A stretch of 42,248 nt of DNA from Burkholderiales bacterium (GCA_020851255.1 JADZDA010000046.1:1-42248); one strand, 5' to 3'. Counted from the stretch's first letter, positions 8,701 through 19,334 are shown. Translations and numbers: made by a program. The notes: a model not told the origin generated them from the letters alone.

Positions 8701-9003
8701 TCAGCGCACGACGCGGTCGGCGCGCCTGAGCAGCGACGCGGGGACCGCGAGGCCGATCGCCCGTGCGGTCTTCAGGTTGACCACGAGTTCGAACGTGGAC
8801 GGCTGCACCACCGGCAGGTCGCCGGGACGCGTGCCGGAGAGTATGCGGTCGACCGCCTCGGCGATGCGGTCGTAGGACGCCGCCAGATTCGCGCCGTAGG
8901 CCATCAAGCCGCCGTCGTCGGCCTGCTCCGGCCACTCGTAGACCGCCGGCAGCCGATGCTTGTTCGCGAGCGCGATGATCGCCGCGCGGTCGCGCATGAA
9001 AGA
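8701..9003 (-). pseudogene. C-terminal remnant of an ABC_sub_bind (DUF534/TrpX-like) substrate-binding protein
   Basis: SFMRDRAAIIALANKHRLPAVYEWPEQADDGGLMAYGANLAASYDRIAEAVDRILSGTRPGDLPVVQPSTFELVVNLKTARAIGLAVPASLLRRADRVVR: family C-terminus without the N-terminal two thirds. Confidence 0.8.
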
Positions 9004-9042
9004 CGTGTGCGCGGCGACGGCCGGGGCGCGGGCGCGCAGCGA

Positions 9043-9657
9043 TCACGCGGGCGGCCCCCGGAACGTCGGCAGCGCGACCCCCCGGACGATCGCCCACCAG
9101 CGCAACGCGAACACCGTCGCCATGCCGAGCGCGAAGGACAGGCCGCGATCGAGCCCGGCCGCCGCGGCGACGAGGTAGAGCACGATGCCGGCGATCGCGG
9201 CGGTCGCGTAGATGTCGCGGCGCAGGATCAGCGGTACCTCGCCGGAGAGCGCATCGCGCAGCACGCCGCCGGCGACGCCCGAGATCGTGCCCAGGATCAC
9301 GACGGCCGCGGGCGACACGGCCGCGTCCTCGGCGATCCGCGCGCCGGTCAGCGCGAACAGCGCGAGGCCGAGCGCGTCGGCGGCGAGGAAGACGCGTCCG
9401 CCGAACGGCCGGAAGCGCAACCAGACGAGCGTGCCCGCCGTCGCCGCGACGATGACGGCGACGTAGACCGGATCGGCGATCCAGAAGATCGGATGGCGAT
9501 CGAGCAGGACATCGCGCAGCGTGCCGCCGCCGACGGCGGTCGCCGCCGCGACGACGAAGACGCCGAAGAGATCGAGCCCGCGCCCGCCGACCGCGAGCAC
9601 GCCGCTCGCGGCGAACACCGCGACGCCGACGAGGTCGAGGACCTTCAGCACGTCCAT
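9043..9657 (-). CDS. TRIC (UPF0126/YicG) family cation channel protein
   Basis: [53 protein letters not shown] and repeated GGVLRDALSGEVPLILRRDIYA. Confidence 0.92.
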   Translation of the reverse strand: MDVLKVLDLVGVAVFAASGVLAVGGRGLDLFGVFVVAAATAVGGGTLRDVLLDRHPIFWIADPVYVAVIVAATAGTLVWLRFRPFGGRVFLAADALGLALFALTGARIAEDAAVSPAAVVILGTISGVAGGVLRDALSGEVPLILRRDIYATAAIAGIVLYLVAAAAGLDRGLSFALGMATVFALRWWAIVRGVALPTFRGPPA

Positions 9658-9786
9658 GGACGAGACAGGGTGCCGTGCGGCGCCGGCACACCGCGCTCCC
9701 GCGCGAATTCGGACGGCGCGGGCGCGCCGGCGCGGAGATCGTCGATGGTCATCGGCCGCGATTGACGCACGCCGCCGGAGCGGGCG

Positions 9787-10041
9787 TCAATAGCGGGCGC
9801 CGAAGCGGTCGTAGAGGAACAGCGCGGTGCCGACGGCGAGGGCGATCGGCAGCGGCGAAACCAGCGCCGCCGCGACCCAGTGCCAACCGGCGGTCGCGTC
9901 GTGCCATTGCACCGACGCCGCCAGCAGGAGCAGCGTCGCGACGCCGGCGGCGAGCGAGGCGCGCCGGGCGTCGCGCAGCAGCAGCTCGCAGGCGCACCCG
10001 ACCGCGACCGGCATCAGCACCAGGACGATCAGCGGTTCCAT
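9787..10041 (-). CDS. Small membrane protein, unknown function
   Basis: MEPLIVLVLMPVAVGCACELLLRDARRASLAAGVATLLLLAASVQWHD..; hydrophobic segments. Confidence 0.6.
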   Translation of the reverse strand: MEPLIVLVLMPVAVGCACELLLRDARRASLAAGVATLLLLAASVQWHDATAGWHWVAAALVSPLPIALAVGTALFLYDRFGARY

Positions 10042-10222
10042 CGGCCCTCCCCGCCCGGCGACTTCCGGGCGCACTGCGGGATCGAGGCTACGCCGGCGAC
10101 CCGACGATGGTCAACCTGGCCCGGATTCCGCGGCCGCGAGCGGGGCTTCCCGCCCTCGCCCCGGGGCGTCCCCGCTTCGCGCGTCCTCGTCGCCGGCATT
10201 CCAGGGCCGGCGATCGATCCGC

Positions 10223-10738
10223 CTACCGGTGCGCGCGCGTCCCCTCGAGGGGAATCCGCGTCGTGCGCACGTCGACGAGCGGACCGAGTTCCCAGACGTT
10301 CGTGTAGCCGTACGCGGTGAGCGTCGTGTACGTGTGCACGTTGAGCGACGCGGCCGGCGCCTTGGTCGCGAAGGCGACCGGCTCGCCTTCGAAATTGTTG
10401 TTGCAGTAGATCAGCACGCGCGTCGTCTTCGCGGGCAGGAGCGCGGCGAGTTCCGCCTCGGTGACATCGGGAAACGGCAGGTTCTTCGCGCCCCGCACGT
10501 GCAGCTCCGCGTAGCGCTCGCGGCTGCGCGCGTCGAGGACGACCGTCCCCGGCTCCGCGGCCATCCGCAGGAGCCTCGCCTCGTCGACCCGGCGCTGCGC
10601 GCGCAGCTTCCCGGCCGCCACGACCTCGCGCTCGAACGCCGCGTAGTCGATCAGGCGATTGCCCGGATCGGCGCTCACGGTCGACAGCGGGCAGCACGCG
10701 ATCGTCACGGCCGCGGCCGCGTGGACGAAGGCTCTCAT
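10223..10738 (-). CDS. Periplasmic rhodanese-like domain protein
   Basis: Signal peptide; VVLDARSRERYAELHVRGAKNLPFPDVTEAELAALLPAKTTRVLIYCNNNFEG. Confidence 0.85.
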   Translation of the reverse strand: MRAFVHAAAAVTIACCPLSTVSADPGNRLIDYAAFEREVVAAGKLRAQRRVDEARLLRMAAEPGTVVLDARSRERYAELHVRGAKNLPFPDVTEAELAALLPAKTTRVLIYCNNNFEGEPVAFATKAPAASLNVHTYTTLTAYGYTNVWELGPLVDVRTTRIPLEGTRAHR

Positions 10739-10824
10739 CGCTCTCTCCTCGCAGGCGCCGACGGGTCGACGGCGCCCGGACTCAACGGCCGAGCCCGCGC
10801 GCGCGATGACAGCGCGAAACGCGG

Positions 10825-11118
10825 TCAGGCGCGCGGCGGTGCCGGTCGCCGGCGGACGATCGCGACGACCGCGGCGATCGTCAGGAACAGCAGCAGAGGG
10901 TAGACGAGCAGCAGGTCGACGCGGATGTTGCATTCGCCGCTGCACAGCAGCCGGAGCTTCATGCCGAGCTCGTAGGGAAAGTACGCGAGCCAGGCGAGCG
11001 CGGCCGCGATCACGATCGCGTGTCGATGGGTGAACCAGGCCAGGACGAGCAGCGCGGCCGGTGCGATCGCGAGCCACGGGTAGCCGACGAAGATGCCGAG
11101 CAACACGCCGATGTCCAT
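10825..11118 (-). CDS. Hypothetical membrane protein
   Basis: 97 aa with three hydrophobic segments; coherent position between genes. Confidence 0.55.
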   Translation of the reverse strand: MDIGVLLGIFVGYPWLAIAPAALLVLAWFTHRHAIVIAAALAWLAYFPYELGMKLRLLCSGECNIRVDLLLVYPLLLFLTIAAVVAIVRRRPAPPRA

Positions 11119-11207
11119 TCAGCCTCCGCGCAGGTCGGCCCCGGTCGATGGCGGAACGCGCGTCCGCCGCGCCGCCCCGGCCGACGGCGTCCGGGCGATC
11201 CGCGGCT

Positions 11208-11594
11208 TCAGCGCACGATCCGCCAGCGCGCCGGCTCCCGGCTCTGGTAGAGCTCGATCAGCAGGTCGTCCGGGCCGGCGACCATCACGTACCGGAATTT
11301 CGGCTCGTCGCGGACCGGGTTGCGCAATGCCGCCCCGTGCGCCTTCATGTGCGCGACCAACGCGTCCAGGTCGTCGGTCTCGAGTCCGATGTGATGGACG
11401 GCGCCTCCGCGCGGCGCCTTCGGCGGCTGGTCGTAGAGGTGGACGAACGCGCGGCCGAGCGCGAGCCGGACGTTGCGCGTGCCGGCGGCCGGCTCGTCCC
11501 ACACGACCTCGGCGGCGAACATCGTGCGGAAGTACGCGATCGTCGCGTCGACGTCCGACGCGAACAGGTGGACGTGATCGAGGCCGACGCGCAT
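11208..11594 (-). CDS. VOC family (glyoxalase/dioxygenase-like) protein
   Basis: LDHVHLFASDVDATIAYFRTMFAAEVVWDEPAAGTRNVRLALG..HHIGLETDDLDALVAHMKAHGAAL. Confidence 0.9.
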   Translation of the reverse strand: MRVGLDHVHLFASDVDATIAYFRTMFAAEVVWDEPAAGTRNVRLALGRAFVHLYDQPPKAPRGGAVHHIGLETDDLDALVAHMKAHGAALRNPVRDEPKFRYVMVAGPDDLLIELYQSREPARWRIVR

Positions 11595-11616
11595 CGTCCG
11601 CCCGTCGCGCCCGGAT

Positions 11617-12324
11617 TCAGCCGCGCTCGTCGGCGCCCAGCCACCGCCAGACGCCCCCGGCGATCGCGGCGCCGGCGACCGGCGCGATCCAGAACATCCA
11701 CAGTTGCGCGATCGCCCAGCCGCCGACGAACAACGCGGGCCCGGTGCTGCGCGCCGGATTGACCGACGTGTTGGTGACCGGGATGCTGACCAGGTGGATC
11801 AGCGTGAGCGCGAGCCCGATCGCGATCGGCGCGAATCCCGCGGCGGCGCGCCTGTCGGTCGCGCCCAGGATCACGATCAAGAACATGAACGTCATCACGA
11901 CCTCGGTGACGAACGACGACGCGGCCGAGTACTTGCCCGGCGAATGGTCGGCGTAACCGTTGGACGCGAGGCCGCCGGCCAGGTCGAAGCCGGCCTTGCC
12001 GCTCGCGATGAAATACAGGACGCCGGCGGCGATCACCGCGCCCAGCACCTGCGCGATCACGTAGGGCAGCACGTCGGACGCCTTGAAACGCCCGGCGGCG
12101 GTCAGGCCGACGGTCACCGCGGGGTTCAAGTGGCAGCCGGAGATCGGACCGATCGCGTAGGCCATCGTGAGCACGGTCAGGCCGAAGGCCAGCGACACGC
12201 CCAGCAACCCGATCCCGACGCCGGGGAACGCCGCGGCGAGCACCGCGCTCCCGCATCCTCCCAGCACCAGCCAGAACGTACCCAGGCACTCTGCGGCGAA
12301 TCGCTGCGTCATCGGCATGGACAT
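11617..12324 (-). CDS. aqpZ: Aquaporin Z
   Basis: Two NPA motifs ([31 protein letters not shown]); [21 protein letters not shown]. Confidence 0.95.
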   Translation of the reverse strand: MSMPMTQRFAAECLGTFWLVLGGCGSAVLAAAFPGVGIGLLGVSLAFGLTVLTMAYAIGPISGCHLNPAVTVGLTAAGRFKASDVLPYVIAQVLGAVIAAGVLYFIASGKAGFDLAGGLASNGYADHSPGKYSAASSFVTEVVMTFMFLIVILGATDRRAAAGFAPIAIGLALTLIHLVSIPVTNTSVNPARSTGPALFVGGWAIAQLWMFWIAPVAGAAIAGGVWRWLGADERG

Positions 12325-12460
12325 CCTCCCCAGGGTTGTCGTCGCCGCCCGTCCAGCGCGGACGTCGGGGCGACCGGCCGACATGCTACCGGGAGTCGGA
12401 GTCGGCGGCACCTGCCGGGCGTGCGGCCCGCCGCCCCGAGGTCGCGGGGCGCCGCGAACA

Positions 12461-13213
12461 TCACCCGGAGACGAGCGGCGCGAGTTCGAGCACCGCGACC
12501 GTCGACGCGCCTCCGGTCGCGTAGAGGAACGGCCCGTCCCAGGTGTGCGGCGACAGCGCCTCGGCGAGCGTCATCGCCACCGGGATCAGCAGCATCGCGA
12601 GCGCGTACTCGGGGACCGTGAAATGGCCGCGCAACACGTGCACCGCCAGCACACCGCTCGCGGCCACGCAGGCGCTGCCCTCGAGGCTGCGCGTGTACGT
12701 CCGGTCGCTGAAGAGGGCGCGCACGCGGTAGCGGTGCCGCCCGAACCGCACGCCCACCGGCTCGGCGAGTCCATCGCCGATCGCGGCGACCAGGACCGTG
12801 ATGTACACCAGTGGCCGCTGGTCGTAGCGGTCGAGCCAGACCACGACCGCGACCAGCACCGCGTAGGTCGCGAGCGCCTGCGTCGTGATCCACACGAGCG
12901 TATGGGGCCGGTCTTCGGGACGATCGATCGACGCGTACGCGGTGGACAGGAAGTCCGAGCGCGACCGCAGCGGCAGGGCGAAGGTCGCGATGCACGCGAC
13001 GAAAACGAGTCCGCTGCCCACGACAGTCGCGATCGATGCAGGGTAGGGAATCCAGTCCGCGAGGGCGAGCGGGACGAAAAAGAGGACGAAGTGGAGGATC
13101 TTGCGGGTGTAATTGACGCGCGCGCCGCGCGCGAGCACCCAGCGGCCGAGCAGCCAGGCGGTTGCGTAGAGCGCGGCGACACGCAATACCTCGTTGACGA
13201 TCCACGCGGACAT
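12461..13213 (-). CDS. Dolichol/phytol kinase-like integral membrane protein (CTP-dependent kinase/CdsA-like superfamily)
   Basis: RKILHF near N-terminus, [21 protein letters not shown] and [10 protein letters not shown], as in polyprenol kinase/VTE5-like proteins. Confidence 0.65.
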   Translation of the reverse strand: MSAWIVNEVLRVAALYATAWLLGRWVLARGARVNYTRKILHFVLFFVPLALADWIPYPASIATVVGSGLVFVACIATFALPLRSRSDFLSTAYASIDRPEDRPHTLVWITTQALATYAVLVAVVVWLDRYDQRPLVYITVLVAAIGDGLAEPVGVRFGRHRYRVRALFSDRTYTRSLEGSACVAASGVLAVHVLRGHFTVPEYALAMLLIPVAMTLAEALSPHTWDGPFLYATGGASTVAVLELAPLVSG

Positions 13214-13287
13214 CCCGGCAGCATATCGCGTTCGTGTCGAAGCGCGACCGGCGGGCCCGCCGCCGATGCGCTCCGAACGGACGCGAC

Positions 13288-13692
13288 TCAGCGGCCGGTG
13301 ACCGCGCGCGACGGGCGCGCGAACGCGAGCACGTGCCCGTCCGGATCGAGCGAGTACGCGGCGAAATCGCCCCAGTCGCGCATCGCGGGTGCGGACAGCT
13401 CGACCGCACCGGCGGCGAGTGCGCGGGCGTGGGCGGCGGCGACGTCGTCGACGTGCAGGTAGATCTCGGCGCGCGGCACGCCGGCGGCGCGCGCAGGATC
13501 GGGAAGACGCTCGCCCAGCAGCCGGCGGATGCCGGCGACCGGCATCAGCCCGAGCACCGCGCCGCCGCCGAGCGCGAACTCGGTCATGCCGGGCACGTCG
13601 AGCCGCGGCCGCGAATCCAGCGCGCGCACGTAGAAGTCGGCGCTCGCGCGCTGATCGGCGACGTAGAGGATGAAGTGCGCGGAGTCGCCCAT
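13288..13692 (-). CDS. VOC family protein
   Basis: AHFILYVADQRASADFYVRALDSRPRLDVPGMTEFALGGGAVLGLMP..YSLDPDGHVLAFARP. Confidence 0.88.
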   Translation of the reverse strand: MGDSAHFILYVADQRASADFYVRALDSRPRLDVPGMTEFALGGGAVLGLMPVAGIRRLLGERLPDPARAAGVPRAEIYLHVDDVAAAHARALAAGAVELSAPAMRDWGDFAAYSLDPDGHVLAFARPSRAVTGR

Positions 13693-13716
13693 CGCCGTCG
13701 AACGCGTCCGCGCCGC

Positions 13717-14115
13717 TCAGCGCGGCTTGCGCTTCAGCGACTCGACCCGCGCGCGGTGGTCGGCGAGCCCGGCCCAGGACACCGCGCCGGTCGTCGCGTG
13801 GACGAGGATCGGGTCGGGCGCGGCCCGGCCGGCGACGCCGAACTTCGCGGGGAACGCCCAGTGCTCGCCGCGCAGGATGCCCTCGCCGACCGACCCCTCG
13901 ACGGCGATCTCGCGGGCGAAGTAGCGGGTCGCGATCGCGTGCGCGGCCTGCGCCGATATCGCGGGGCCGGCGGGGTCTGCGGCGTCGCCGGAGATCGGCA
14001 TCAGGCCCAGACCGGCGATGAGCGCGAGACCCGCGACCTCGAGAGCGGTACGGCGCGACCGGTCGCCGCCGCCCTTCGCGGAGCCGGTGCGAATTCGGCG
14101 ACCGTGCCGTGCCAT
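13717..14115 (-). CDS. Hypothetical exported/membrane-anchored protein
   Basis: ORF with hydrophobic N-terminal segment TALEVAGLALIAGLGLMPI; ending FGVAGRAAPDPILVHATTGAVSWAGL. Confidence 0.55.
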   Translation of the reverse strand: MARHGRRIRTGSAKGGGDRSRRTALEVAGLALIAGLGLMPISGDAADPAGPAISAQAAHAIATRYFAREIAVEGSVGEGILRGEHWAFPAKFGVAGRAAPDPILVHATTGAVSWAGLADHRARVESLKRKPR

Positions 14116-14221
14116 CGTCCGGCAGGATAGCGCGATCGGTGCCGTCCGGGTGCCATGCAACGCTACCGCGCCGGCGAGCCGGACGCCCGGCGCGAAGTTC
14201 CCCGGGCCGGATGACGCGTCG

Positions 14222-14803
14222 TCAGGCGAACTTTCGGGTCACGAGTCCGCACTCGGCGCTGCAGCGCGCGAGCAGCGCCTCCACGTAACCCCGGAAACTG
14301 CGCCGGACGAGCAGCTCGAACTCCGACGCCGCGCTCGCCTTCCACAACCAGACCGACGCCTTGAAGAAGTGCGAGCCCGCGCAGGCGTCGACGCCGAAGA
14401 CGCGCGGGTGCAGATCGAGCGGGCAGCCGTGCGCCAGCACGTCGAGCACCGGAACGCCCGACAGGTGCAGCACCGTGTAGCCGCCGGACACGTCGGTCGC
14501 CGCGTGATGGATGCCGGCGAGCGCGTCGTGCAGCCTGCGGACGGTATCGACCGCGGGCTCCTGCGCTCCGACGAGGAACCAGTCGTCCGGCCCGACCCAG
14601 ACCACGCGCCCGCGCGCGGACACGATCGTCCGGCCGACCTCGGGCAGGTCGATGCCGATCACGCCTTGAACGCGTTCGCGGAACCCGGCGTTCGACGGAT
14701 CGCCGCGCAGGTTGACGATCGACAGGCCCTCGCGCCAACCGGCGATGAGCGCCTCGTCCCGGCGGGACTGTCCCGCCCTGTTCATGGTCTTGGCATCAGG
14801 CAT
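14222..14803 (-). CDS. soxG: Sarcosine oxidase gamma subunit
   Basis: VVWVGPDDWFLVG..VDTVRRLHDALAGIHHAATDVSGGYTVLHLSGVPVLDVLAHGCPLDLHPRVF; last gene after soxA. Confidence 0.93.
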   Translation of the reverse strand: MPDAKTMNRAGQSRRDEALIAGWREGLSIVNLRGDPSNAGFRERVQGVIGIDLPEVGRTIVSARGRVVWVGPDDWFLVGAQEPAVDTVRRLHDALAGIHHAATDVSGGYTVLHLSGVPVLDVLAHGCPLDLHPRVFGVDACAGSHFFKASVWLWKASAASEFELLVRRSFRGYVEALLARCSAECGLVTRKFA

Positions 14804-17789
14804 TCTGGCGCTCCGCCCTGGGGTCGTAGAACACCGGGTTGGCGATCGTCGCGGGCAGCGTGCGACCGTCGCGCATCGACGCCCACACTCTCGCGCCGAT
14901 CCGCTTCGAGCCGCCTTCGATCAGCGCGAGCGCGATCGACCGGTCGAGCGTCGGGCTGAAATAGCTCGACGTCACGTGTCCCTGCATCTTCGCCGGGATC
15001 GCCGGCGACGGCTCGCCGACGATCTGCGCGCCTTCCGCGAGCACGACCCTCGGGTCGTCGCTCAGCAATCCGACCAACTGCTTGCGGTCCGCCCGCGCGG
15101 TGTCGCTGCGCGAGAGCGAGCGGCGACCGAGGAAGTCCTTGGTCGTCGCGACCATCCCGGACATTCCGAGATCGATCGGCGTCACCGATCCATCCGTGTC
15201 CTGCCCGACGATCACGAAGCCCTTCTCGGCGCGCAGCACGTGCATGGTCTCGGTGCCGTAAGGCGTGACACCGAGGTCGCGGCCCGCGTCGAAGACCGCC
15301 TCCCATACCCTGAGCGCGTCGGCCGCGGGGACGTTGACCTCGTAGCTCCGCTCCCCCGAGAAGCTGATCCGGAAGATCCGGGCCCGCGCCCCGGCGACCG
15401 TGCCCTCGCGATACGACATGAACGGGAACGCCGCGTCGTCGAGGTCGACGTCGTCGCAGATCCGGCGCAGCAACTCGCGGCTCTTCGGTCCCGCGATCGC
15501 GACGGTCGTCCAATGGTCGGTCACCGACGTCAGGTAGACCTCGAGGTCCGGCCACTCGGTCTGCAGCCACCGCTCCAGCCACGCGAGCACGCGCGCGGCG
15601 CCGCCGGTCGTCGTGTGCATCAGGTAGTGATGCTCGCCCAGTCGCACGGTCACGCCGTCGTCGAACACCATGCCGTTCTCGTCCAGCATGAATCCGTAGC
15701 GGGCGCGGCCGACTTCGAGCTTGCTCCAGGCGTTGCAGTAGACCCAGTTGAGCAGCTTCGCGGCGTCGGGTCCCTGGATGTCGATCTTGCCCAGCGTCGA
15801 GGCGTCGAGGACGCCCACGGCGTTGCGCGCCGCGAGCACCTCGCGCCGGACGGCGGCGTGCAGGTCCTCGCCGCCTTCCGGGAAGTACCACGGCCGCTTC
15901 CATTGGCCGACGTCCTCGAAACGCGCGCCCCGCGCGACGTGCCAGGCGTGGATCGGCGTCGTGCGCACCGGGTCGAACGCCTCGCCCAGCTCGACGCCGG
16001 CCAGCGCGCCGAAACTGACCGGCGTGTAGTTCGGCCGGAACGTCGTCGTGCCGACCTGCGGGATCGGCCTGCCCAGCGCCTGCGCGACGATGCCCATGCC
16101 GTTGATGTTGCCGGTCTTGCCCTGGTCGGTGCCGAAGCCCATCGCCGTGTAGCGCTTGACGTGCTCGATCGACTCGAACCCTTCGCGCAGCGCGAGCAGC
16201 AGGTCGCTCGCGGCGACATCGTTCTGCAGGTCGACGAATTGCTTGGGGGCGCGCGCCGGGCCCTTCGGATGCGGCACCAGCCACAGCGGACGGATCGAAC
16301 CGGGGTCGCGCGCCGCGATCGACGGCGCGGGAACGCCGGGGGTGTCGAACCCGGTCGCGCGCGCGGCGCTCGCGCCGGCATCGGCGCCCTGCGCCGCCGC
16401 CTCGCCCGAGGTCCGCGTGCCGTTGCACGCGCCCGCCGAACGCTCCGATTGCGCGGGAGCGCCGGGGACGAACGCGGCGAGCGTGTCGTCCCAGCGCGCC
16501 TTCGATCCGGCCTGCGCGTGCAGGTGGACGACCGGGCTCATGCCGCCGGACACGGCGAGCAGATCGCAGGCGAATTCGCTCGTCCCGCCCGCCAGCTCGC
16601 CGCGCGCGTCGATCGCGCCGACCCGCACGCCGGCGATCCGACGGCCGCCGCGGGCTTCGACGACGACGCTGCCCGATGCGATCGCGACGCCGAGCGCGCG
16701 GGCGCGCCCGGACAACGCACCGTCGGGCTCGGCGCGCGCGTCGACGACACGCACCGATGCGCCCGCCCGCGCGAGCGCGAGCGCCGCCTCGTAGCCCGCG
16801 TCGTTGTTGGTGAACAGGACCGCGTTCCGGCCCGGCAGCACCGCGTAGCGACGCACGTAGGTCGCGACCGCGCCGGCCAGCATCACGCCGGGCAGGTCGT
16901 TGCGCGCGAACACCAGCGGCCGCTCGTGCGCGCCGGTCGCGAGCACCACCGCCTTCGCGCGGACCTTCCACAGCCGCTCGCGGAAGACCGGGGCCTGCGA
17001 CGGCGGCAGGTGGTCCGCGCGCCGCTCGATCAGCGTGACGAGATCGTGGTCCTGGTAGCCGAACGCGGTCGTTCGCGCCAGCAGCGTGACCTCGGGCGAG
17101 GCGCGGAGCTTCGCCGCCGCTTCCTCGGCCCAGCGGGCCGCCGGTACGCCGCCGACGGTCTCGTCGCTCGACAGGAGCCAGCCGCCGGGCTCGCTCCCTT
17201 CGTCGCAGACGATGACGCGCGCGCCCGACGACGCCGCGGCCAGCGCCGCGCAGAGGCCGGCGACGCCGGCGCCGACGACCAGCACGTCGCAGTGCGCGTG
17301 GCGCTTCTCGTAGCGGTCCGGATCGGGTTCGGCCGGCGATGCGCCGAGGCCGCTCGCCGCGCGGATGTGCTTCTCGAAGAAATGCCACGCCCGCTGCGAC
17401 GCCATGAACGTCTTGTAGTAGAACCCCGCCGGGATCAGCCGCGAGAACCAGCCGCTCACCGCGCGCGCGTCGAACTCGACGCTCGGGCTCGCGTGCACGC
17501 TCGCCGCGACCAGCCCGTCGACGAGGCTCGCCTCGGTCATCCGCGCGTTGGGCACGGTGCGCGCGCCGTCGAAGAGCTGGACCAGCGCGTTCGGCTCCTC
17601 GACGCCGGCGGAGAGGATGCCGCGCGGCCGGTGGTACTTCCAGCTCCGCGCCACCAGCGCGACGCCGTTGGCGATCAGCGCCGAGGCGAGCGTGTCGCCG
17701 GGATGGCCTTCGTAGCGCCGGCCGTTGAACACGAAGGCGAGCTTGCGGCTCCGGTCGATGCGCCCCCCGGCGGGCAGCCGGGCGCTCAT
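14796..17789 (-). CDS. soxA: Sarcosine oxidase alpha subunit
   Basis: 997 aa; YEGHPGDTLASALIANGVALVARSWKYHRPRGILSAGVEEPNALVQL; DVLVVGAGVAGLCAALAAASSGARVIVCDEG; C-terminal aminomethyltransferase-like domain. Confidence 0.97.
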   Translation of the reverse strand: MSARLPAGGRIDRSRKLAFVFNGRRYEGHPGDTLASALIANGVALVARSWKYHRPRGILSAGVEEPNALVQLFDGARTVPNARMTEASLVDGLVAASVHASPSVEFDARAVSGWFSRLIPAGFYYKTFMASQRAWHFFEKHIRAASGLGASPAEPDPDRYEKRHAHCDVLVVGAGVAGLCAALAAASSGARVIVCDEGSEPGGWLLSSDETVGGVPAARWAEEAAAKLRASPEVTLLARTTAFGYQDHDLVTLIERRADHLPPSQAPVFRERLWKVRAKAVVLATGAHERPLVFARNDLPGVMLAGAVATYVRRYAVLPGRNAVLFTNNDAGYEAALALARAGASVRVVDARAEPDGALSGRARALGVAIASGSVVVEARGGRRIAGVRVGAIDARGELAGGTSEFACDLLAVSGGMSPVVHLHAQAGSKARWDDTLAAFVPGAPAQSERSAGACNGTRTSGEAAAQGADAGASAARATGFDTPGVPAPSIAARDPGSIRPLWLVPHPKGPARAPKQFVDLQNDVAASDLLLALREGFESIEHVKRYTAMGFGTDQGKTGNINGMGIVAQALGRPIPQVGTTTFRPNYTPVSFGALAGVELGEAFDPVRTTPIHAWHVARGARFEDVGQWKRPWYFPEGGEDLHAAVRREVLAARNAVGVLDASTLGKIDIQGPDAAKLLNWVYCNAWSKLEVGRARYGFMLDENGMVFDDGVTVRLGEHHYLMHTTTGGAARVLAWLERWLQTEWPDLEVYLTSVTDHWTTVAIAGPKSRELLRRICDDVDLDDAAFPFMSYREGTVAGARARIFRISFSGERSYEVNVPAADALRVWEAVFDAGRDLGVTPYGTETMHVLRAEKGFVIVGQDTDGSVTPIDLGMSGMVATTKDFLGRRSLSRSDTARADRKQLVGLLSDDPRVVLAEGAQIVGEPSPAIPAKMQGHVTSSYFSPTLDRSIALALIEGGSKRIGARVWASMRDGRTLPATIANPVFYDPRAERQNA

Positions 17790-18079
17790 GCCGCGCTCCC
17801 CGCCGCGCCGGCCGGCGCCGCTTCGCCGATCTTCCAGGTCGCGTGGAACCGGGTGGTCACCGTGTCGCGCAGCGCGTGGAACCAGCGGCCGCAGCCGCCC
17901 GCGTGGCGCCATTGCTCGTGGTGGACGCCCTTGGGATTGCGCCGGAAGAACACGTAGTCGCCCCACTCCTCGTCGGTCATCCGGTCGCTGTCGACCGGGC
18001 GCACGACGCCGCCTTCGCCGCCGTACGAGAACTCGGTCTCGGCGCGCGGGCCGCAATACGGACAGGTGATGAGCAGCAT
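17786..18079 (-). CDS. soxD: Sarcosine oxidase delta subunit
   Basis: MLLITCPYCGPRAETEFSYGGEGGVVRP..VFFRRNPKGVHHEQWRHAGGCGRWFHALRDTVT. Confidence 0.97.
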   Translation of the reverse strand: MLLITCPYCGPRAETEFSYGGEGGVVRPVDSDRMTDEEWGDYVFFRRNPKGVHHEQWRHAGGCGRWFHALRDTVTTRFHATWKIGEAAPAGAAGSAA

Positions 18080-18089
18080 CGCTCGCTCC

Positions 18090-19334
18090 TCAGTGCGCGA
18101 CGGCGGCGGCGCCGTGCTCGTCGATCAGGTGGCCGGTGTGGAAACGGTCGAGCGTGAACGCGGCGTTCAACTCGTGCGGCCGGCCGTGCGCGACCGTGTG
18201 CGCCATCACCCAGCCCGACCCCGGCGTCGCCTTGAAACCGCCGGTGCCCCAGCCGCAGTTGATGAACAGCCCCCGGACCGGCGTGAGCCCGATGATCGGA
18301 CAGGCGTCGGGCGCGACGTCGACGATGCCGGCCCACTGGCGGTTCATCCGCACGCGCGAGAACAGCGGGAACATCTCGACGATCGCCTGCAGCGTGTGCT
18401 CGATCGTCTGGAAACTGCCGCGCTGGCCGTAGCCGTTGTACTGGTCGATGCCGGCACCGATGACGAGGTCGCCCTTGTCCGACTGGCTGATGTAGGCGTG
18501 GATCGCGTTGCTCATCACCACCGTCGGGAAGACCGGCTTCAGCGGCTCGCTGACCAGCGCCTGCAGCGGATGGCTCTCGATCGGCAGCCGGAAACCGGCC
18601 ATCGACGCGATCACGCTCGAATGGCCGGCCGCGACGACCGCCACCTTTCTCGTCCTGATGAACCCTCTCGCCGTGTCGACGCCCACGACGGCGCCGTTCT
18701 CGCGCCGGATCCCGGTGACCTCGCAGTTCTGCAGGATGTCGACGCCCAGCGCGTCGGCCGCGCGCGCGAATCCCCAGGCGACCGCGTCGTGGCGGGCGAC
18801 GCCCGCGCGACGCTGGTACGAGGCGCCGAGCACCGGGTAGCGCGTGTCCAGGTTGATGAACGGCACGATCGCCCGCACCTGAGCCGGCGTCAGCACCTCG
18901 GCGTCGACGCCGTTCAGCCGGTTCGCGTTGACGCGCCGCTCGATGTCGCGCATGTCCTGCAGCGAGTGGCCGAGGTTCATCACCCCGCGCTGGCTGAACA
19001 TCACGTTGTAGTTGATGTCCCGCGACAATCCCTCCCAGAGCTTCATCGACTTCTCGTAGAGGTGCGTCGCCTCGTCCCACAGGTAGTTGCTGCGCACGAT
19101 CGTCGTGTTGCGCGCGGTGTTGCCGCCGCCGAGATACCCCCGCTCGACGACCGCGACGTTGCGCACGCCGTGCTCCCTGGCGAGGTAGTACGCGGTCGCG
19201 AGCCCGTGACCGCCCGCGCCGACGACGACGACGTCGTACTCGCGTTTCGGCTCCGGCGAGCGCCACTGGCGCTGCCATCCTTCGTGGTGTCCGATCGCGT
19301 TGCGCGCGAGCGACCAGATCGAGAAACGTTGCAT
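18090..19334 (-). CDS. soxB: Sarcosine oxidase beta subunit
   Basis: [78 protein letters not shown]. Confidence 0.97.
   Translation of the reverse strand: MQRFSIWSLARNAIGHHEGWQRQWRSPEPKREYDVVVVGAGGHGLATAYYLAREHGVRNVAVVERGYLGGGNTARNTTIVRSNYLWDEATHLYEKSMKLWEGLSRDINYNVMFSQRGVMNLGHSLQDMRDIERRVNANRLNGVDAEVLTPAQVRAIVPFINLDTRYPVLGASYQRRAGVARHDAVAWGFARAADALGVDILQNCEVTGIRRENGAVVGVDTARGFIRTRKVAVVAAGHSSVIASMAGFRLPIESHPLQALVSEPLKPVFPTVVMSNAIHAYISQSDKGDLVIGAGIDQYNGYGQRGSFQTIEHTLQAIVEMFPLFSRVRMNRQWAGIVDVAPDACPIIGLTPVRGLFINCGWGTGGFKATPGSGWVMAHTVAHGRPHELNAAFTLDRFHTGHLIDEHGAAAVAH

Noticed and set aside
525-13692. Three VOC-family proteins (525, 11208, 13288) as a possible linked resistance/detoxification set
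   Set aside because: They belong to a very large common superfamily, are not adjacent and share no obvious specific similarity.
14712-17957. 1081-aa plus-strand ORF antisense to soxA
   Set aside because: Arg/Asp/Ala-rich, low-complexity translation opposite a clear soxA; a high-GC third-position artefact, not a gene.
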